Numbered from the stretch's first letter, positions 9,657-19,380 are shown. The stretch is DNA of 64,000 nt from Longimycelium tulufanense (GCF_014645795.1 NZ_BMMK01000020.1:1-64000); one strand, 5' to 3'. Numbers and translations are program-made. Notes: generated from the letters alone by a model not told the origin.

Positions 9657-11402
9657 TCAGTCCGTGATCCGGAACGTCGGTGCCAGCCGGTCGTACACCT
9701 CGGTCCGGCCCCGGTCCTCCTCCTCGACCGGAACCGTGACCCGCACCACCCACAGATCCGCGCCGTGCGGCACCAGTCGCGCGATCGTCGACCGGTGCGC
9801 CGAGTCGTTGCCCTGCGCCCGGCTGGTGTGGCCGCGCTCCTCGGTGCGGTACAGCACCTCGCGCGCCGGCTCGTTCCCGCCCTCCAGCCCCGGGACGACC
9901 TGGTCGAAGAGCTTCACGAACGTGTTCGGGCCGGCCTCGACCCGCTTCTGGAGCTGCCGCAGGTAGGAGCTGATGTTGCCGTAGCCGTAGAACCCGGCGA
10001 GGCGCTCCACCGCGAGTTCACGTCGCCCGTCGGGGGAGACGTAACGGAGGACGGAGCCGAACATGCCTTCGGTGGGCTGCGCGCGGAAGCTGTCCCAGCC
10101 GGCCGGTGCCTGGATGGCGAACGACCCGCCGCCGGTGGGCCCCTCCGCGGTGTCCTCCCGCCGCACGAGGTCCTTCAGCGTGGTCCCGCTGTCGGTCACC
10201 GGGATGAGCTCGGCGCGGGGGATCAACGGGTGCCCGGCGACCACCCGGGTCAACGCGAAGCCGCCGGCCGCGGTGACCAGGAAGAGCAGTACCGCCAACA
10301 CGATCAGACCCACCCGCCGCAGCCGGCTCGGTGGCGTCGGCTCGCGCGGCAGGAACGGCAGCGGGCCCGGGTCGGCGGCCAGCGGAGCCGACTCGGCCGG
10401 CGGCTCGGCCGTCGGCCCGCCCACCGGGACCGGCTCGACGGGCACCACCGGCACCTCCAGCTGGGTGCCACCGGCCCGCTCGACGTCGTCGAGCTCTGCG
10501 GGGTCGAACACCTGTGTCCCCGGCTCCGGCAACAGCGGTCGCAACGCCCGCCGGACCTCGGTCAACGACATCCGCCGCGCCGGGTCCTTGGTCATCAGCC
10601 CGCGGATCACCGGGGCCAGCGGGCCGTCCCCGGGCTCGGGCACCTCGCCGTGGACGACCTGGCTCACCGTCTCCAGGGGGTCGCCGTCCACGTCGTAGGG
10701 CGGCCGGCCCTCCACCGCGCTGAACAACGTCGCGCCCAGGCTCCACAGGTCCGCCGCCGGCGTGGTCGGGTCGCCGGCGGCGACCTCGGGCGCGATGAAC
10801 GCGGGCGAGCCGAGCGTCACCCCCGTGCTGGTGATCGTCTTCTCCGCCATGTTGCGGGCGATGCCGAAGTCGGTGAGCTTGATCCGCCCGTCCCTGCCCA
10901 CGAGCACGTTGCCCGGCTTGACGTCGCGGTGGGTGATCCCCGCCTGGTGCGCGGCGTCCAGCGCCGAGGCCACCGCGTCCGCCACCGCCGCCGCCTGCCC
11001 GGTGTCCAGCGGGCCATGCCGGCGCACCAGGGAAGCCAGGCTGCAGGACGGGATCAGCTCCATCACCACGAACGGCTCGTCGTCCTGCTGCACGACGTCG
11101 TGGAGCGTCACCACGTTGGGGTGGGACAGCACGGCGATCGCGCGCGCCTCCCGCATCGTGCGTTCCCGCAGCTCCTCGGCCTCCACGGCGGGGATCCCCG
11201 GGGGCAGCCGCACCTCCTTGACCGCGACCGGGCGGCGCAGCATCTCGTCGTAGGCGGCCCAGACCACACCCATCGCGCCCCAGCCCAACACCCGGTCGAG
11301 CCGGTAACGCCCACCGATCCGGCGCGGCTGCGGCGCGTCCGTCGCCGGGCCCCCGGCCTCGGCGGGGACCTCGGCCGGCTGATCGGCGTCGGGGTTGGAC
11401 AC
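9657..11402 (-). CDS. Membrane-bound Ser/Thr protein kinase with unclassified extracellular domain
   Basis: 581 aa from the GTG at 11402. The Hanks-type kinase domain spans about residues 30-295: glycine loop LGWGAMGVV, Lys62 (VAVKEV), catalytic loop HRDVKPGN (158-165), DFG (178-180) and activation loop with TSTGVTLGSPAFIAPE. A proline-rich juxtamembrane linker (295-360) leads to one membrane helix (about 364-385). The outside part of about 195 residues has no PASTA repeats and no family I recognise; it contains SFAIQAPAGWDSF and YGYGNISSYLRQLQKR. The frame is open a further 29 codons upstream, but those are unlike kinase N-termini. The neighbouring acyl-CoA mutase is divergent. Substrate and stimulus are unknown. 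Confidence 0.9.
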   Translation of the reverse strand: MSNPDADQPAEVPAEAGGPATDAPQPRRIGGRYRLDRVLGWGAMGVVWAAYDEMLRRPVAVKEVRLPPGIPAVEAEELRERTMREARAIAVLSHPNVVTLHDVVQQDDEPFVVMELIPSCSLASLVRRHGPLDTGQAAAVADAVASALDAAHQAGITHRDVKPGNVLVGRDGRIKLTDFGIARNMAEKTITSTGVTLGSPAFIAPEVAAGDPTTPAADLWSLGATLFSAVEGRPPYDVDGDPLETVSQVVHGEVPEPGDGPLAPVIRGLMTKDPARRMSLTEVRRALRPLLPEPGTQVFDPAELDDVERAGGTQLEVPVVPVEPVPVGGPTAEPPAESAPLAADPGPLPFLPREPTPPSRLRRVGLIVLAVLLFLVTAAGGFALTRVVAGHPLIPRAELIPVTDSGTTLKDLVRREDTAEGPTGGGSFAIQAPAGWDSFRAQPTEGMFGSVLRYVSPDGRRELAVERLAGFYGYGNISSYLRQLQKRVEAGPNTFVKLFDQVVPGLEGGNEPAREVLYRTEERGHTSRAQGNDSAHRSTIARLVPHGADLWVVRVTVPVEEEDRGRTEVYDRLAPTFRITD

Positions 11403-11663
11403 CCACCTATTGTCCACACGCCGTCTCGGCCACGACGTTGTGTAATACAGGGTGCTGGCGGCGTGATACCCGATCGCGACGTTGAGCACCGGCGCGGTGA
11501 CGCGATCGCGCGCCGAGCGGCCGAGCAGGCGTGGCTGTAGGGCCGGCTGATCGGCGCTCGCCCACCGGATCGGACCACACGAGGACCGCTCGCAGGGCCA
11601 CGATCGGCTCCGATGCCTTGCGAGGTTGTGGCTTCAAGACCCGCACGAGGCGGGGAGGCGACC

Positions 11664-13259
11664 ATGGACCAGTCGGGAAGCCGGGACAGAACAGCGGAGT
11701 CCGGGTTCGCGCTGCGGCCGGTGTACCGCGCCGAAGACGTTCGCGCGGGCCTGCCCGGCCGCCTCGGTGAGCCGGGCCATTACCCGTACACGCGCGGGGT
11801 CTACCCGGCCATGTACACGAGGCGACCCTGGACGATGCGGCAGTACGCGGGATTCGGCACGGCGACCGAGTCGAACGCCCGCTACCACCAGCTGATCGAA
11901 GCCGGAACGATGGGCCTGTCGGTGGCCTTCGACCTGCCCACGCAGATGGGGTACGACTCCGACGATCCGATCGCGCACGGCGAGGTCGGCAAGGTGGGCG
12001 TCGCCGTCGACTCGCTGGGGGACATGCGTACGCTGTTCGACGGCATCCCGCTGGACGAGGTCTCCACGTCCATGACCATCAACGCGCCGGCGAGCGTGCT
12101 TCTGCTGCTCTACCAGCTCGTGGCGGAGGAACAGGGAGTTTCCGGGGCCCAGCTCACCGGCACCATCCAGAACGACGTGCTCAAGGAGTACATCGCCCGC
12201 GGCACCTACATCTTCCCGGCGGCGCAGTCGTTGCGCCTGACGGCCGACATCTTTGCCTACTGCCGCACGGAAATCCCACGCTGGAACACGATCTCCATCT
12301 CCGGCTACCACATGGCCGAGGCGGGCGCGAACCCCGTGCAGGAGATTGCTTTCACCCTGGCCAACGGGGTCGAGTACGTGCGCGCGGCCCTGCGTGCGGG
12401 AATGGCGGTGGACGAGTTCGCGCCCCGGCTGTCGTTCTTCTTCGTCTCTCGCACGACGCTGCTGGAGGAAGTGGCGAAGTTCCGTGCTGCACGGCGGACC
12501 TGGGCACGAATCATGAAGGAGGAGTTCAGGGCGAAGGACCCGAAGTCGTGGATGTTGCGGTTCCACACGCAGACCGCGGGTGTCCAGCTCACCGCGCAAC
12601 AGCCGGAGGTCAACCTGGTGCGTGTCGCGGTACAGGCGCTCGCCGCCGTGTTCGGCGGTACCCAGTCGTTGCACACCAACGCATACGACGAGGCGATCGC
12701 CCTTCCCACCGAGAAAGCCGCCCGGTTGGCGCTGCGCACGCAGCAGGTCATCGCGCACGAGACCGACCTGACCGCGACGGTTGATCCGTTCGCCGGTTCC
12801 TACGCCGTCGAAGCGATGACCGACGAGGTCGAGAACGACGTCGTCGAGCTCATGGCCAAGGTGGAAGAGCTCGGGGGAGCGGTGCGGGCCATCGAACAGG
12901 GCTTCCAGAAGGCCGAGATCGAGCGAACCGCGTATCGCACCGCGCAGCAGATCGACAGTGGTGAGCGGGTTGTCGTCGGCGTCAACCGGTTCACGCTGGC
13001 CAACGAAGAACGCTACGAGCCGTTGCGCGTGGACCCGCACATCGAGGAGCAGCAGCGGGAACGGTTGGCCCGGTTGCGCTCGGACCGTTCGGACCACGAG
13101 GTGTCGACGGCGCTGGATGCCCTGCGCCGTACGGCCGAAGGTAACGACAACGTCCTTTATCCGATGAAGAATGCGTTGGCGGCGAAGGCCACCGTGGGAG
13201 AGGTCTGCAACGCGCTGCGAGATGTGTGGGGCACTTACGTGCCGTCGGAGACGTTCTGA
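11664..13259 (+). CDS. B12-dependent acyl-CoA mutase, large (substrate-binding) subunit
   Basis: A 531-aa TIM-barrel subunit of the methylmalonyl-CoA mutase family. Conserved blocks are [45 protein letters not shown] and [12 protein letters not shown] (catalytic His216). The B12-binding DxHxxG domain is absent, so it must pair with a separate small subunit; none lies nearby. The residues equivalent to the substrate-gating Tyr89 and Arg207 of methylmalonyl-CoA mutase appear as Tyr51 and Arg179. Isobutyryl-CoA mutases carry Phe and Gln there, so a carboxylated acyl-CoA is the likelier substrate. The start ATG 11664 follows GGGAGG. The region links to the propionyl-CoA carboxylase genes at 32-42 kb. 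Confidence 0.88.
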   Translation: MDQSGSRDRTAESGFALRPVYRAEDVRAGLPGRLGEPGHYPYTRGVYPAMYTRRPWTMRQYAGFGTATESNARYHQLIEAGTMGLSVAFDLPTQMGYDSDDPIAHGEVGKVGVAVDSLGDMRTLFDGIPLDEVSTSMTINAPASVLLLLYQLVAEEQGVSGAQLTGTIQNDVLKEYIARGTYIFPAAQSLRLTADIFAYCRTEIPRWNTISISGYHMAEAGANPVQEIAFTLANGVEYVRAALRAGMAVDEFAPRLSFFFVSRTTLLEEVAKFRAARRTWARIMKEEFRAKDPKSWMLRFHTQTAGVQLTAQQPEVNLVRVAVQALAAVFGGTQSLHTNAYDEAIALPTEKAARLALRTQQVIAHETDLTATVDPFAGSYAVEAMTDEVENDVVELMAKVEELGGAVRAIEQGFQKAEIERTAYRTAQQIDSGERVVVGVNRFTLANEERYEPLRVDPHIEEQQRERLARLRSDRSDHEVSTALDALRRTAEGNDNVLYPMKNALAAKATVGEVCNALRDVWGTYVPSETF

Positions 13260-14045
13260 CGGCTACGTATGGAACGACGCCGTCTGGTTCCCTGGCGTCC
13301 GTGTACCAGCGAGGTCCCTCGAAGCCCTTTCATGTCCGACGAGAGGGAACGCCGGGACGCCCTCGCCGCAAGGATCCGCTGGATTCTGTCGATTATCTGT
13401 CAGCGGAGCGCAATCGAAGGGGAGTCGCCGCCTGGGTGGTGGCCAGGCTGAGGAGCGCCAGCCAGATCTGTCGCGGTCCTTGGACGCCCGGCCCAGGAGG
13501 TACCGCGGCGTCCTGTGGCAAGTCGGTAGGCTGCCACGCTGTTGCTGTGCCCGGGCACCAGCATATGAGGCGAGACAAGGCTCTGTGACGGATGCGGCGC
13601 AAGCTGTTCCAGCTCAGAGTGCGCATCGAAGTCCTTGCATCACCCGATGGATTCGGCTGCCGCTGGTGCGCGTCGCGCACCGCGGCCACAGTCAGGGACT
13701 GGCTGCCCGTCGCGGCGCGCTTCCCCGACACGTTCTCGGCGATTCCGCAGTCGCCGCCGCTCCACGCGGTCGCGGGCCACGCCACGGACGCCGCGTCTCT
13801 TCGCAGGTAACAGCCGAGAAACGCGCTCCCGCAACGCCTGGGTTGAACAGACCACCCTGCCCGGAGGAGAGTGTGACCTTCATCGCTGGGATGGGTGAAG
13901 GGTGCAGCCCCGGGCGGCACACTCGTACGCATCCGTGCACCCAGCCCCGCCGTCGGCGTGGGAATCGCCACCGACTCTCCCGCGCCCAGCGCGGGAGAGG
14001 GTCATCCGGACGGGTACGGACGACCGCACAGACACTGGAGGTGAC
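13260..14045. other. Long stretch without a recognisable gene
   Basis: About 790 bp between the mutase and a small exported protein. Open frames on both strands have skewed composition with no recognisable family, and none combines a good ribosome site with consistent third-position GC. A GGAGGAGA-GTG at 13863-13873 could start a short peptide, but its frame runs on into the next gene. A perfect 11-bp hairpin sits at 13975-13999. It may hold decayed coding sequence or an RNA. Confidence 0.4.
13975..13999 (+). other. Perfect hairpin before the small exported protein gene
   Basis: CTCTCCCGCGC and GCGCGGGAGAG form an 11-bp stem with a 3-nt loop, ending 46 bp before the ATG at 14046. It could terminate an upstream transcript or lie in the leader of the next gene. 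There is no U-tract. Confidence 0.5.
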
Positions 14046-14312
14046 ATGCGGCCCGCGTCCCGGGGAGCGCTCGCCACGCTGCTCGCGTTATCGGTGGTGT
14101 TGGTGCCGGCATACCCGGGCGCTGCCGCGGCCGGGAGGGCGGACACGCCGGTCGCGCGGCCGGAGCCCACCACGACGGTGTCCACACCGGACGACACGCC
14201 TGGCCAGGATGGACGGGAGAAGGACAGGTTGTGGCTGGGGTTCGTTGCTGCGGCGCTGTTCGCGACCGTCATCTACGGTCGGAGGGTCCGGGCGAAACAC
14301 CGCTCCTCGTAA
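14046..14312 (+). CDS. Small exported protein with C-terminal membrane anchor
   Basis: 88 aa. An N-terminal signal sequence (MRPASRGALATLLALSVVLV) is followed by a Thr/Pro-rich segment of about 40 residues and a C-terminal hydrophobic helix (RLWLGFVAAALFATVIYG) with a basic tail (RRVRAKHRSS). No LPXTG motif is present, so anchoring is by the helix itself. GGAGGTGAC lies directly before the ATG. The layout matches the gene at 19527 (signal, exposed part, C-terminal helix), but the sequences are not clearly related. Function unknown. Confidence 0.7.
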   Translation: MRPASRGALATLLALSVVLVPAYPGAAAAGRADTPVARPEPTTTVSTPDDTPGQDGREKDRLWLGFVAAALFATVIYGRRVRAKHRSS

Positions 14313-14490
14313 CGAGCCGGACATATCCCGGAAATGGCATCCCAGTATATGGAAACCTGAGTCGGGACCAGTCCGGGCTTCTGCCAGGCTGAAGTGGCGA
14401 TAACCGCTCACCGCAGCACGGCGACCGGACAGCCGGCAAGTCCTTCGTTCGGCGCATGAACAATCCACCCGTGATGCAGGATGTGTGCAA

Positions 14491-15738
14491 ATGAGTACCG
14501 ATCCCAGCAGCCAGCACCGGGACCGCTGCCGCGCAGTCGTGGAGCGGCACGCGGCGGAGCTGGTCGGGCTCTCCCACAGCATCCATGCCGAACCGGAGCT
14601 CGCCTTCGCCGAGCACCGCAGCGCCGCCAAGGTGGCCGAGCTGCTGCGTGACGGTGGCTTCACGGTGCGTACCGGGGTTGGCGACCTGGACACCGCGTTC
14701 ACCGCCACCGCTGGCAGCGGCGAGCTGGTGGTGGGCCTGTGTGCCGAGTACGACGCGCTGCCGGAGGTCGGGCACGCCTGTGGGCACAACGTCATCGCCG
14801 CCGCCGGGGTCGGTGCCGCGCTCGCGCTGCGCGCGGTCGCCGACGAGCTGGGGATCACGGTCAAGGTCGTCGGCACGCCGGCCGAGGAGTCCGGCGGCGG
14901 CAAGGTCCTGCTGCTCGAGCGCGGCGTCTTCGACGATGTCGCGATGGCGATGATGGTGCACCCCGGCCCGGAGGAGATGGTCGCGCCGTCCTCGCTGGCC
15001 ATCACCGATCTGGAGGTCCGCTACACCGGCCGGGAGTCGCACGCCGCGGCCGCCCCGCACCTGGGGGTCAACGCCGCCGACGCGCTCACCGTCACCCAGG
15101 TCGCCATCGGCCTGGTCCGGCAGCATCTCGAGCCCCGGCAGATGGTGCACGGTATCGTGACCAGGGGCGGAGCCGCGCCCAACATCGTGCCCGCGCACAC
15201 CGCGGCCGTCTACTACCTGCGTGCCGCTGACGTCGACTCCCTACAGCGCCTGGAGAACCGGATCCGGGACTGCTTCCGGGCGGGAGCCGTGGCCACCGGG
15301 TGCACCCACGAGGTGGTCCAGGTCTCGCCGGTGTACGCCGAGCTCACTCCGGACCGGTGGCTGGCCGAGGCCTACCGCGCGGCCGTCGTCGAGCTGGGCC
15401 GTCGGCCGCTGTCCCCCGAGGCGGAGCGCACCCGCTCCACCGGCAGCACCGACATGGGCAACGTGACCCGAGTTCTGCCCGCCATCCATCCGACCATCGC
15501 GATTGACTGTGGAGACGCGGTGAACCACCAACCCGAGTTCGCGGCCGCATGCGCCTCCCCGTCGGCCGACCGCGCCGTGCTCGACGGCGCCCTGGCGATG
15601 GCCTGGACCGCGGTGACCGCGGCCGGCGACACCACCCAGCGCGCCCGGCTGCTCGCCGGCCGGATCGGACGGGAAGGGACCCGGACCGTATCCAACGTCG
15701 GCGTGGCCGCCTCTGCTGTGCCAGGAGGTGCGGTGTGA
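14491..15738 (+). CDS. M20-family amidohydrolase (AmiB1-like)
   Basis: 415 aa. A zinc-dependent amidase of the M20/AbgB-like group. Metal-site motifs are LCAEYDALPEVGHACGHN and GTPAEESGGGKVLLLERG, and the closing GSTDMGNVTRVLPAIHPTIA carries the late histidine. Members hydrolyse N-acyl amino acids or p-aminobenzoyl-glutamate-type amides. The ATG at 14491 is preferred; a GTG lies two codons upstream. Its last codons overlap the next M20 gene (GTGA), so both are made together, as amiB1/amiA1 are in mycobacteria. The exact substrate is not evident. Confidence 0.88.
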   Translation: MSTDPSSQHRDRCRAVVERHAAELVGLSHSIHAEPELAFAEHRSAAKVAELLRDGGFTVRTGVGDLDTAFTATAGSGELVVGLCAEYDALPEVGHACGHNVIAAAGVGAALALRAVADELGITVKVVGTPAEESGGGKVLLLERGVFDDVAMAMMVHPGPEEMVAPSSLAITDLEVRYTGRESHAAAAPHLGVNAADALTVTQVAIGLVRQHLEPRQMVHGIVTRGGAAPNIVPAHTAAVYYLRAADVDSLQRLENRIRDCFRAGAVATGCTHEVVQVSPVYAELTPDRWLAEAYRAAVVELGRRPLSPEAERTRSTGSTDMGNVTRVLPAIHPTIAIDCGDAVNHQPEFAAACASPSADRAVLDGALAMAWTAVTAAGDTTQRARLLAGRIGREGTRTVSNVGVAASAVPGGAV

Positions 15739-17036
15739 CCCTGCTGGATTCCCGAGCCGACGCCGGCTGGCCGTCCCCGGCCCCGAACGGGGCCCTGGAC
15801 GCCCCGCCCGACGAGCTGTTGCCGGCCACCAGCCCCACTATGTCCACTGTGGCGGACCTCGGTATCGGCCGTGGACCGTCCTGGTTGGACGGATGGCTCA
15901 CCGCGCACGCCGCGGACGTGGTCGCGTGGCGCCGCCGGCTCCACGCCAACCCCGAGCTGTCCCGCGAGGAGCACGTCACCACCAGCTTCCTGGTGGACAC
16001 CCTGACCAGGGCCGGGCTGCGGCCGCGGGTGTTGCCCGGCGGCACCGGGTTGATCTGCGACGTGGGCACGGGCCCGCGTTGTGTGGCACTGCGTGCCGAC
16101 ATCGACGCGCTGCCGCTCACCGAGGCCACCGACGTCCCGTTCGCCTCCACCCGGCCGGGCGCCGCGCACGCCTGCGGGCACGACGCGCACACCACGGCGC
16201 TGCTCGGCGCCGGGTTGGCACTGGCCAGCGCGCCCGGGCTGCCGGGCCGGGTCCGGCTGCTGTTCCAGCACGCCGAGGAAGTCATGCCGGGTGGTGCGCT
16301 GGACGTGCTGGCCGCCGGCGGGCTGGACGGCGTGGACCAGATCTTCGGGCTGCACTGCGACCCGCGCCTGGAGGTGGGCCGGGTGGGCACCCGGGTCGGG
16401 GCCATCACCTCCGCCTCCGACCTGCTGGAACTGCGGCTCACCTCGCCGGGCGGGCACACCTCCCGGCCGCACCTGACCGCCGACCTGGTGCACGCGCTGG
16501 GCACGGTGATCACCGGGTTGCCGGCGCTGCTGTCCCGGCGGGTCGACCCGCGCTCGGGCACGGTGCTGGTGTGGGGGCAGGTGCAGGCGGGCGAGGCGCC
16601 CAACGCGGTGCCGCAGGACGGGGTGCTGCGCGGCACGCTGCGCACCGGCGACCGCGACATCTGGGCGGAGCTGGAGCCGCTGGTCGAGGACCTGGTCAAC
16701 GCGTTGCTACTGCCGACCGGGGTGGGCTTCGAGTGGCGGCACCAGCGGGGTGTGCCGCCGGTGGTCAACGACCGGGAGAGCACGCAGATGCTGCGTGACG
16801 CGGTGCGTGCGGCGCTGGGCGAGGACGCGCTGGCCGGCACCCAGCAGTCGTCGGGCGGCGAGGACTTCGGCTGGTACCTGGAACACGTGCCGGGCTCGTT
16901 CGCGCGGCTGGGCGTGTGGCCGGGGCACGGGCCGAAGAAGGACCTGCACCAGCCCACGTTCGACCTGGACGAGCGGGCGCTGCTGTGCGGGGTGCGGGTG
17001 CTGGTGCACTCGGCCCTGACCGCGCTGAAGGCGTAA
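15735..17036 (+). CDS. M20-family amidohydrolase (AmiA1-like)
   Basis: 433 aa. A second M20 amidase of the hippurate/IAA-amino-acid hydrolase type. Motifs are LHANPELSREEH, LRADIDALPLTEATDVPF, AHACGHDAHTTALLG (metal ligands), FQHAEEVMPGGALDVLAAGG and SSGGEDFGWYLEHVPG. Relative to the family it has an extra N-terminal tail of about 45 residues. The GTG start overlaps the stop of the upstream M20 gene by 4 nt. Two different M20 enzymes translated together suggest complementary specificities or a heteromer (inference). An inverted repeat GACCAC-G-GTGGTC follows at 17065-17077. Confidence 0.9.
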   Translation: MTLLDSRADAGWPSPAPNGALDAPPDELLPATSPTMSTVADLGIGRGPSWLDGWLTAHAADVVAWRRRLHANPELSREEHVTTSFLVDTLTRAGLRPRVLPGGTGLICDVGTGPRCVALRADIDALPLTEATDVPFASTRPGAAHACGHDAHTTALLGAGLALASAPGLPGRVRLLFQHAEEVMPGGALDVLAAGGLDGVDQIFGLHCDPRLEVGRVGTRVGAITSASDLLELRLTSPGGHTSRPHLTADLVHALGTVITGLPALLSRRVDPRSGTVLVWGQVQAGEAPNAVPQDGVLRGTLRTGDRDIWAELEPLVEDLVNALLLPTGVGFEWRHQRGVPPVVNDRESTQMLRDAVRAALGEDALAGTQQSSGGEDFGWYLEHVPGSFARLGVWPGHGPKKDLHQPTFDLDERALLCGVRVLVHSALTALKA

Positions 17037-17378
17037 CGAGAACGAAGGCGGACCGCGGGGGAGCGACCACGGTGGTCCGTCGCTTCCGAGTGCGGGTGGT
17101 GGGCTTCCCTGGGGGCAACGCCGCTTGCTCAGCGATCGAACAGGCTGGGAGCGTCCGTGTTCTCGCACGCCATCGCCTTCTCGGTGATCTTGGTTCGACC
17201 TCGAGCATCGTTCCCGGGGAAGGCCATCGTCGCTTCGCCGTGTTGTGGCCGCGCACCCCATCCACCGTGCCGGCCGTTGCCGCCGGGGTAGGGCGGCTTT
17301 CCCAAACCAGCCACGAGGATCGCACCTTGTCCCGAGGCATCCGGCGAACTGCGTGTGCGCCGGTACGGCTGCGTTCGG
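17037..17378. other. Intergenic stretch between convergent genes
   Basis: About 340 bp between the second M20 gene and the convergent gamma-glutamylcyclotransferase-like gene. Apart from the short dyad at 17065-17077, I see no coding frame, promoter or repeat that can be supported. Confidence 0.5.
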
Positions 17379-17831
17379 TTACGGGCCGACGCGGCGGCAG
17401 GGGCGGGTGCGGAGGTCGTTGACGTAGTCGTCCGGGGCGCCGGCCGCTTCGGCGGCGTCGGCCACCACACCCAGGTAGCGCGCCGACGGCAGGCCGCCCT
17501 CGTAGGCGTCCAGCACGTACAGCCAGGCCAGCACCGAGCCCTCCAGGGTCTGCACCCGCAGCCGGATCTTCCGGTGCAGTCCCAGCTCGGCGCCCTCCCA
17601 GCGGTCCAACTCCGGCTCGTCCTGCGCGCTCACGTCGTAGAGCACCACGAACACCCGGGCGGTCAGGTCCTCCACGATCGTCGAGAGGGCGCCCTCCCAG
17701 CCGACGTCCTCCCCGGCGAACGTCAGCCGCCAGCCTTCCAGCCACCCCGTCCCCACCATGGGCGAATGCGGGGCACGCTCCATCATCTGGGCCGGATCCA
17801 TGTTGGACCCGTAAGCGGCGTAGAGCGGCAC
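17379..17831 (-). CDS. Gamma-glutamylcyclotransferase-like protein
   Basis: 150 aa of the AIG2/GGCT fold. The N-terminal YAAYGSNMDPAQM is the substrate-phosphate loop of the family. A later DRWEGAELGLHRKIRLRVQT and WLYVLDAYEGGLPSARYLG complete the barrel; the catalytic acid is probably in the DRWEGAE region. The start GTG 17831 gives VPLYAAYGSN. A TACGCT lies 7 nt upstream, so the message may be leaderless. It stands divergent to lpdA with about 145 bp between, as Rv3304 stands beside lpdA in M. tuberculosis. Enzymatic activity is inferred from the family only. Confidence 0.8.
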   Translation of the reverse strand: MPLYAAYGSNMDPAQMMERAPHSPMVGTGWLEGWRLTFAGEDVGWEGALSTIVEDLTARVFVVLYDVSAQDEPELDRWEGAELGLHRKIRLRVQTLEGSVLAWLYVLDAYEGGLPSARYLGVVADAAEAAGAPDDYVNDLRTRPCRRVGP

Positions 17832-17976
17832 GGGGGACAGCGTAGCGACCGCGGGCCCCGGACATGGGACGTACACCACTCCTGGCCGGGGCATTCCGGC
17901 CACCCGACGGGAGCACGCGAGCCACCGCGTACGGTTGGGGCGGCTCGGACACCGACGTCGCGCGCAGGAGGACCTG

Positions 17977-19380
17977 GTGACCCGCATCGTGATCATGGGA
18001 GGCGGCCCCGCCGGCTACGAGGCCGCGTTGGTGGCCGCGCAGCACGGCGCCGACGTCACCGTGGTCGAGTGGGAGGCGCTGGGCGGCGCCTGCGTCCTCT
18101 ACGACTGCGTCCCGTCCAAGACCTTCATCGCCTCCGCCACCGCGCGCTCGGCCTTCCGCAACGCCGGCGAGCTGGGCATCCGCACGCAGAACGACGACGC
18201 CGCGGTCGAAGTTCCGGTGGTCCACGGCCGGGTGAAGGGCCTGGCGCTCGCGCAGTCCGCCGACGTGCGGGCCCGCCTGCAGCGCGAGGGCGTGCGGTTG
18301 CTCACCGGCAACGCCCGGCTGTGCGACGACCAGCCCGGCCTGGCCCAGCACCGGGTCGGCGTGGAGCTGCCGGACGGCGGTCACGAGGTGCTGCCCGCCG
18401 ACGTCGTGCTGATCGCGACCGGCGCCACCCCGCGCGTGCTGTCCGGCGCCGAGCCGGACGGCGACCGCATCCTCACCTGGCGGCAGATCTACGACCTGCC
18501 CGAGCTGCCCAAGCACCTGATCGTGGTGGGCTCCGGCGTCACCGGCGTGGAGTTCGCCTCCGCCTACACCGAGATGGGCGTGAAGGTCAGCCTGGTCTCC
18601 AGCCGCGACCGGGTGCTGCCGCACGAGGACGCCGACGCCGCGGCGGTGCTGGAGGAGGTGTTCGCCGAGCGCGGCACCACGGTCGTCAAGCACGCGCGGG
18701 CCGAGCGGATCGAGAAGACCGCCGACGGGGTGACCGTGCACCTGCAGGACGGGCGCACCGTCGAGGGCAGCCACGCCCTGATGACCGTGGGCTCGGTTCC
18801 CAACACCACCGACATCGGTCTCGACCGGATCGGCATCGAGGTCGCGCGTGGCGGCTACATCCCGGTAGACCGGGTGTCCCGCACGTCGGTGCCCGGCGTC
18901 TACGCGGCCGGCGACTGCACCGGCGTGCTGCTGTTGGCCTCGGTGGCGGCGATGCAGGGCCGGATCGCCATGTGGCACGCCCTCGGCGAGGGCGTGCAGC
19001 CGATCAAGCTCAAGACCGTGGCCGCGAACGTGTTCACCAACCCGCAGATCGCCACGGTAGGCATCACCCAGCAGGCGATCGACACCGGCGAGGTGCCGGC
19101 CCGCACCATCATGCTGCCGCTGGCCACCAATGCCAGGGCCAAGATGGAGGGCCTGCGTCGCGGGTTCGTGAAGCTGTTCTGCCGACCCGCCACCGGTGTG
19201 GTGATCGGCGGTGTCGTGGTGGCCCCGGAAGCCAGCGAGCTGATCCTGCCGATCGCGTTGGCGGTGCAGAACCAGCTCACCGTCGAGCACCTCGCCTACA
19301 CCTTCGCGGTGTACCCGTCGTTGTCCGGCTCGATCACCGAGGCCGGGCGGCAGCTCATGCGGCACGACGACCTCGACTGA
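17977..19380 (+). CDS. lpdA: Flavoprotein disulfide reductase / NAD(P)H quinone reductase (LpdA-like)
   Basis: A 467-aa two-dinucleotide-fold flavoprotein. The FAD motif is GGGPAGYEAALVAAQHGADV, the NAD(P) motif is VVGSGVTGVEFASAYTEMGV, and AAGDCTG is the second FAD motif. The pair GGACVLYDCVPSK keeps the redox C-x4-C. At the C-terminus, where lipoamide dehydrogenases have His-x-x-Pro-Thr and a catalytic His/Glu pair, this protein reads AVYPSLSGSITE, so the base is missing. As with mycobacterial LpdA (Rv3303c), a quinone reductase role is more likely than lipoamide dehydrogenase. AGGAGG precedes the GTG start. glpD lies about 4.5 kb away; in mycobacteria the two are adjacent. Confidence 0.88.
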   Translation: MTRIVIMGGGPAGYEAALVAAQHGADVTVVEWEALGGACVLYDCVPSKTFIASATARSAFRNAGELGIRTQNDDAAVEVPVVHGRVKGLALAQSADVRARLQREGVRLLTGNARLCDDQPGLAQHRVGVELPDGGHEVLPADVVLIATGATPRVLSGAEPDGDRILTWRQIYDLPELPKHLIVVGSGVTGVEFASAYTEMGVKVSLVSSRDRVLPHEDADAAAVLEEVFAERGTTVVKHARAERIEKTADGVTVHLQDGRTVEGSHALMTVGSVPNTTDIGLDRIGIEVARGGYIPVDRVSRTSVPGVYAAGDCTGVLLLASVAAMQGRIAMWHALGEGVQPIKLKTVAANVFTNPQIATVGITQQAIDTGEVPARTIMLPLATNARAKMEGLRRGFVKLFCRPATGVVIGGVVVAPEASELILPIALAVQNQLTVEHLAYTFAVYPSLSGSITEAGRQLMRHDDLD

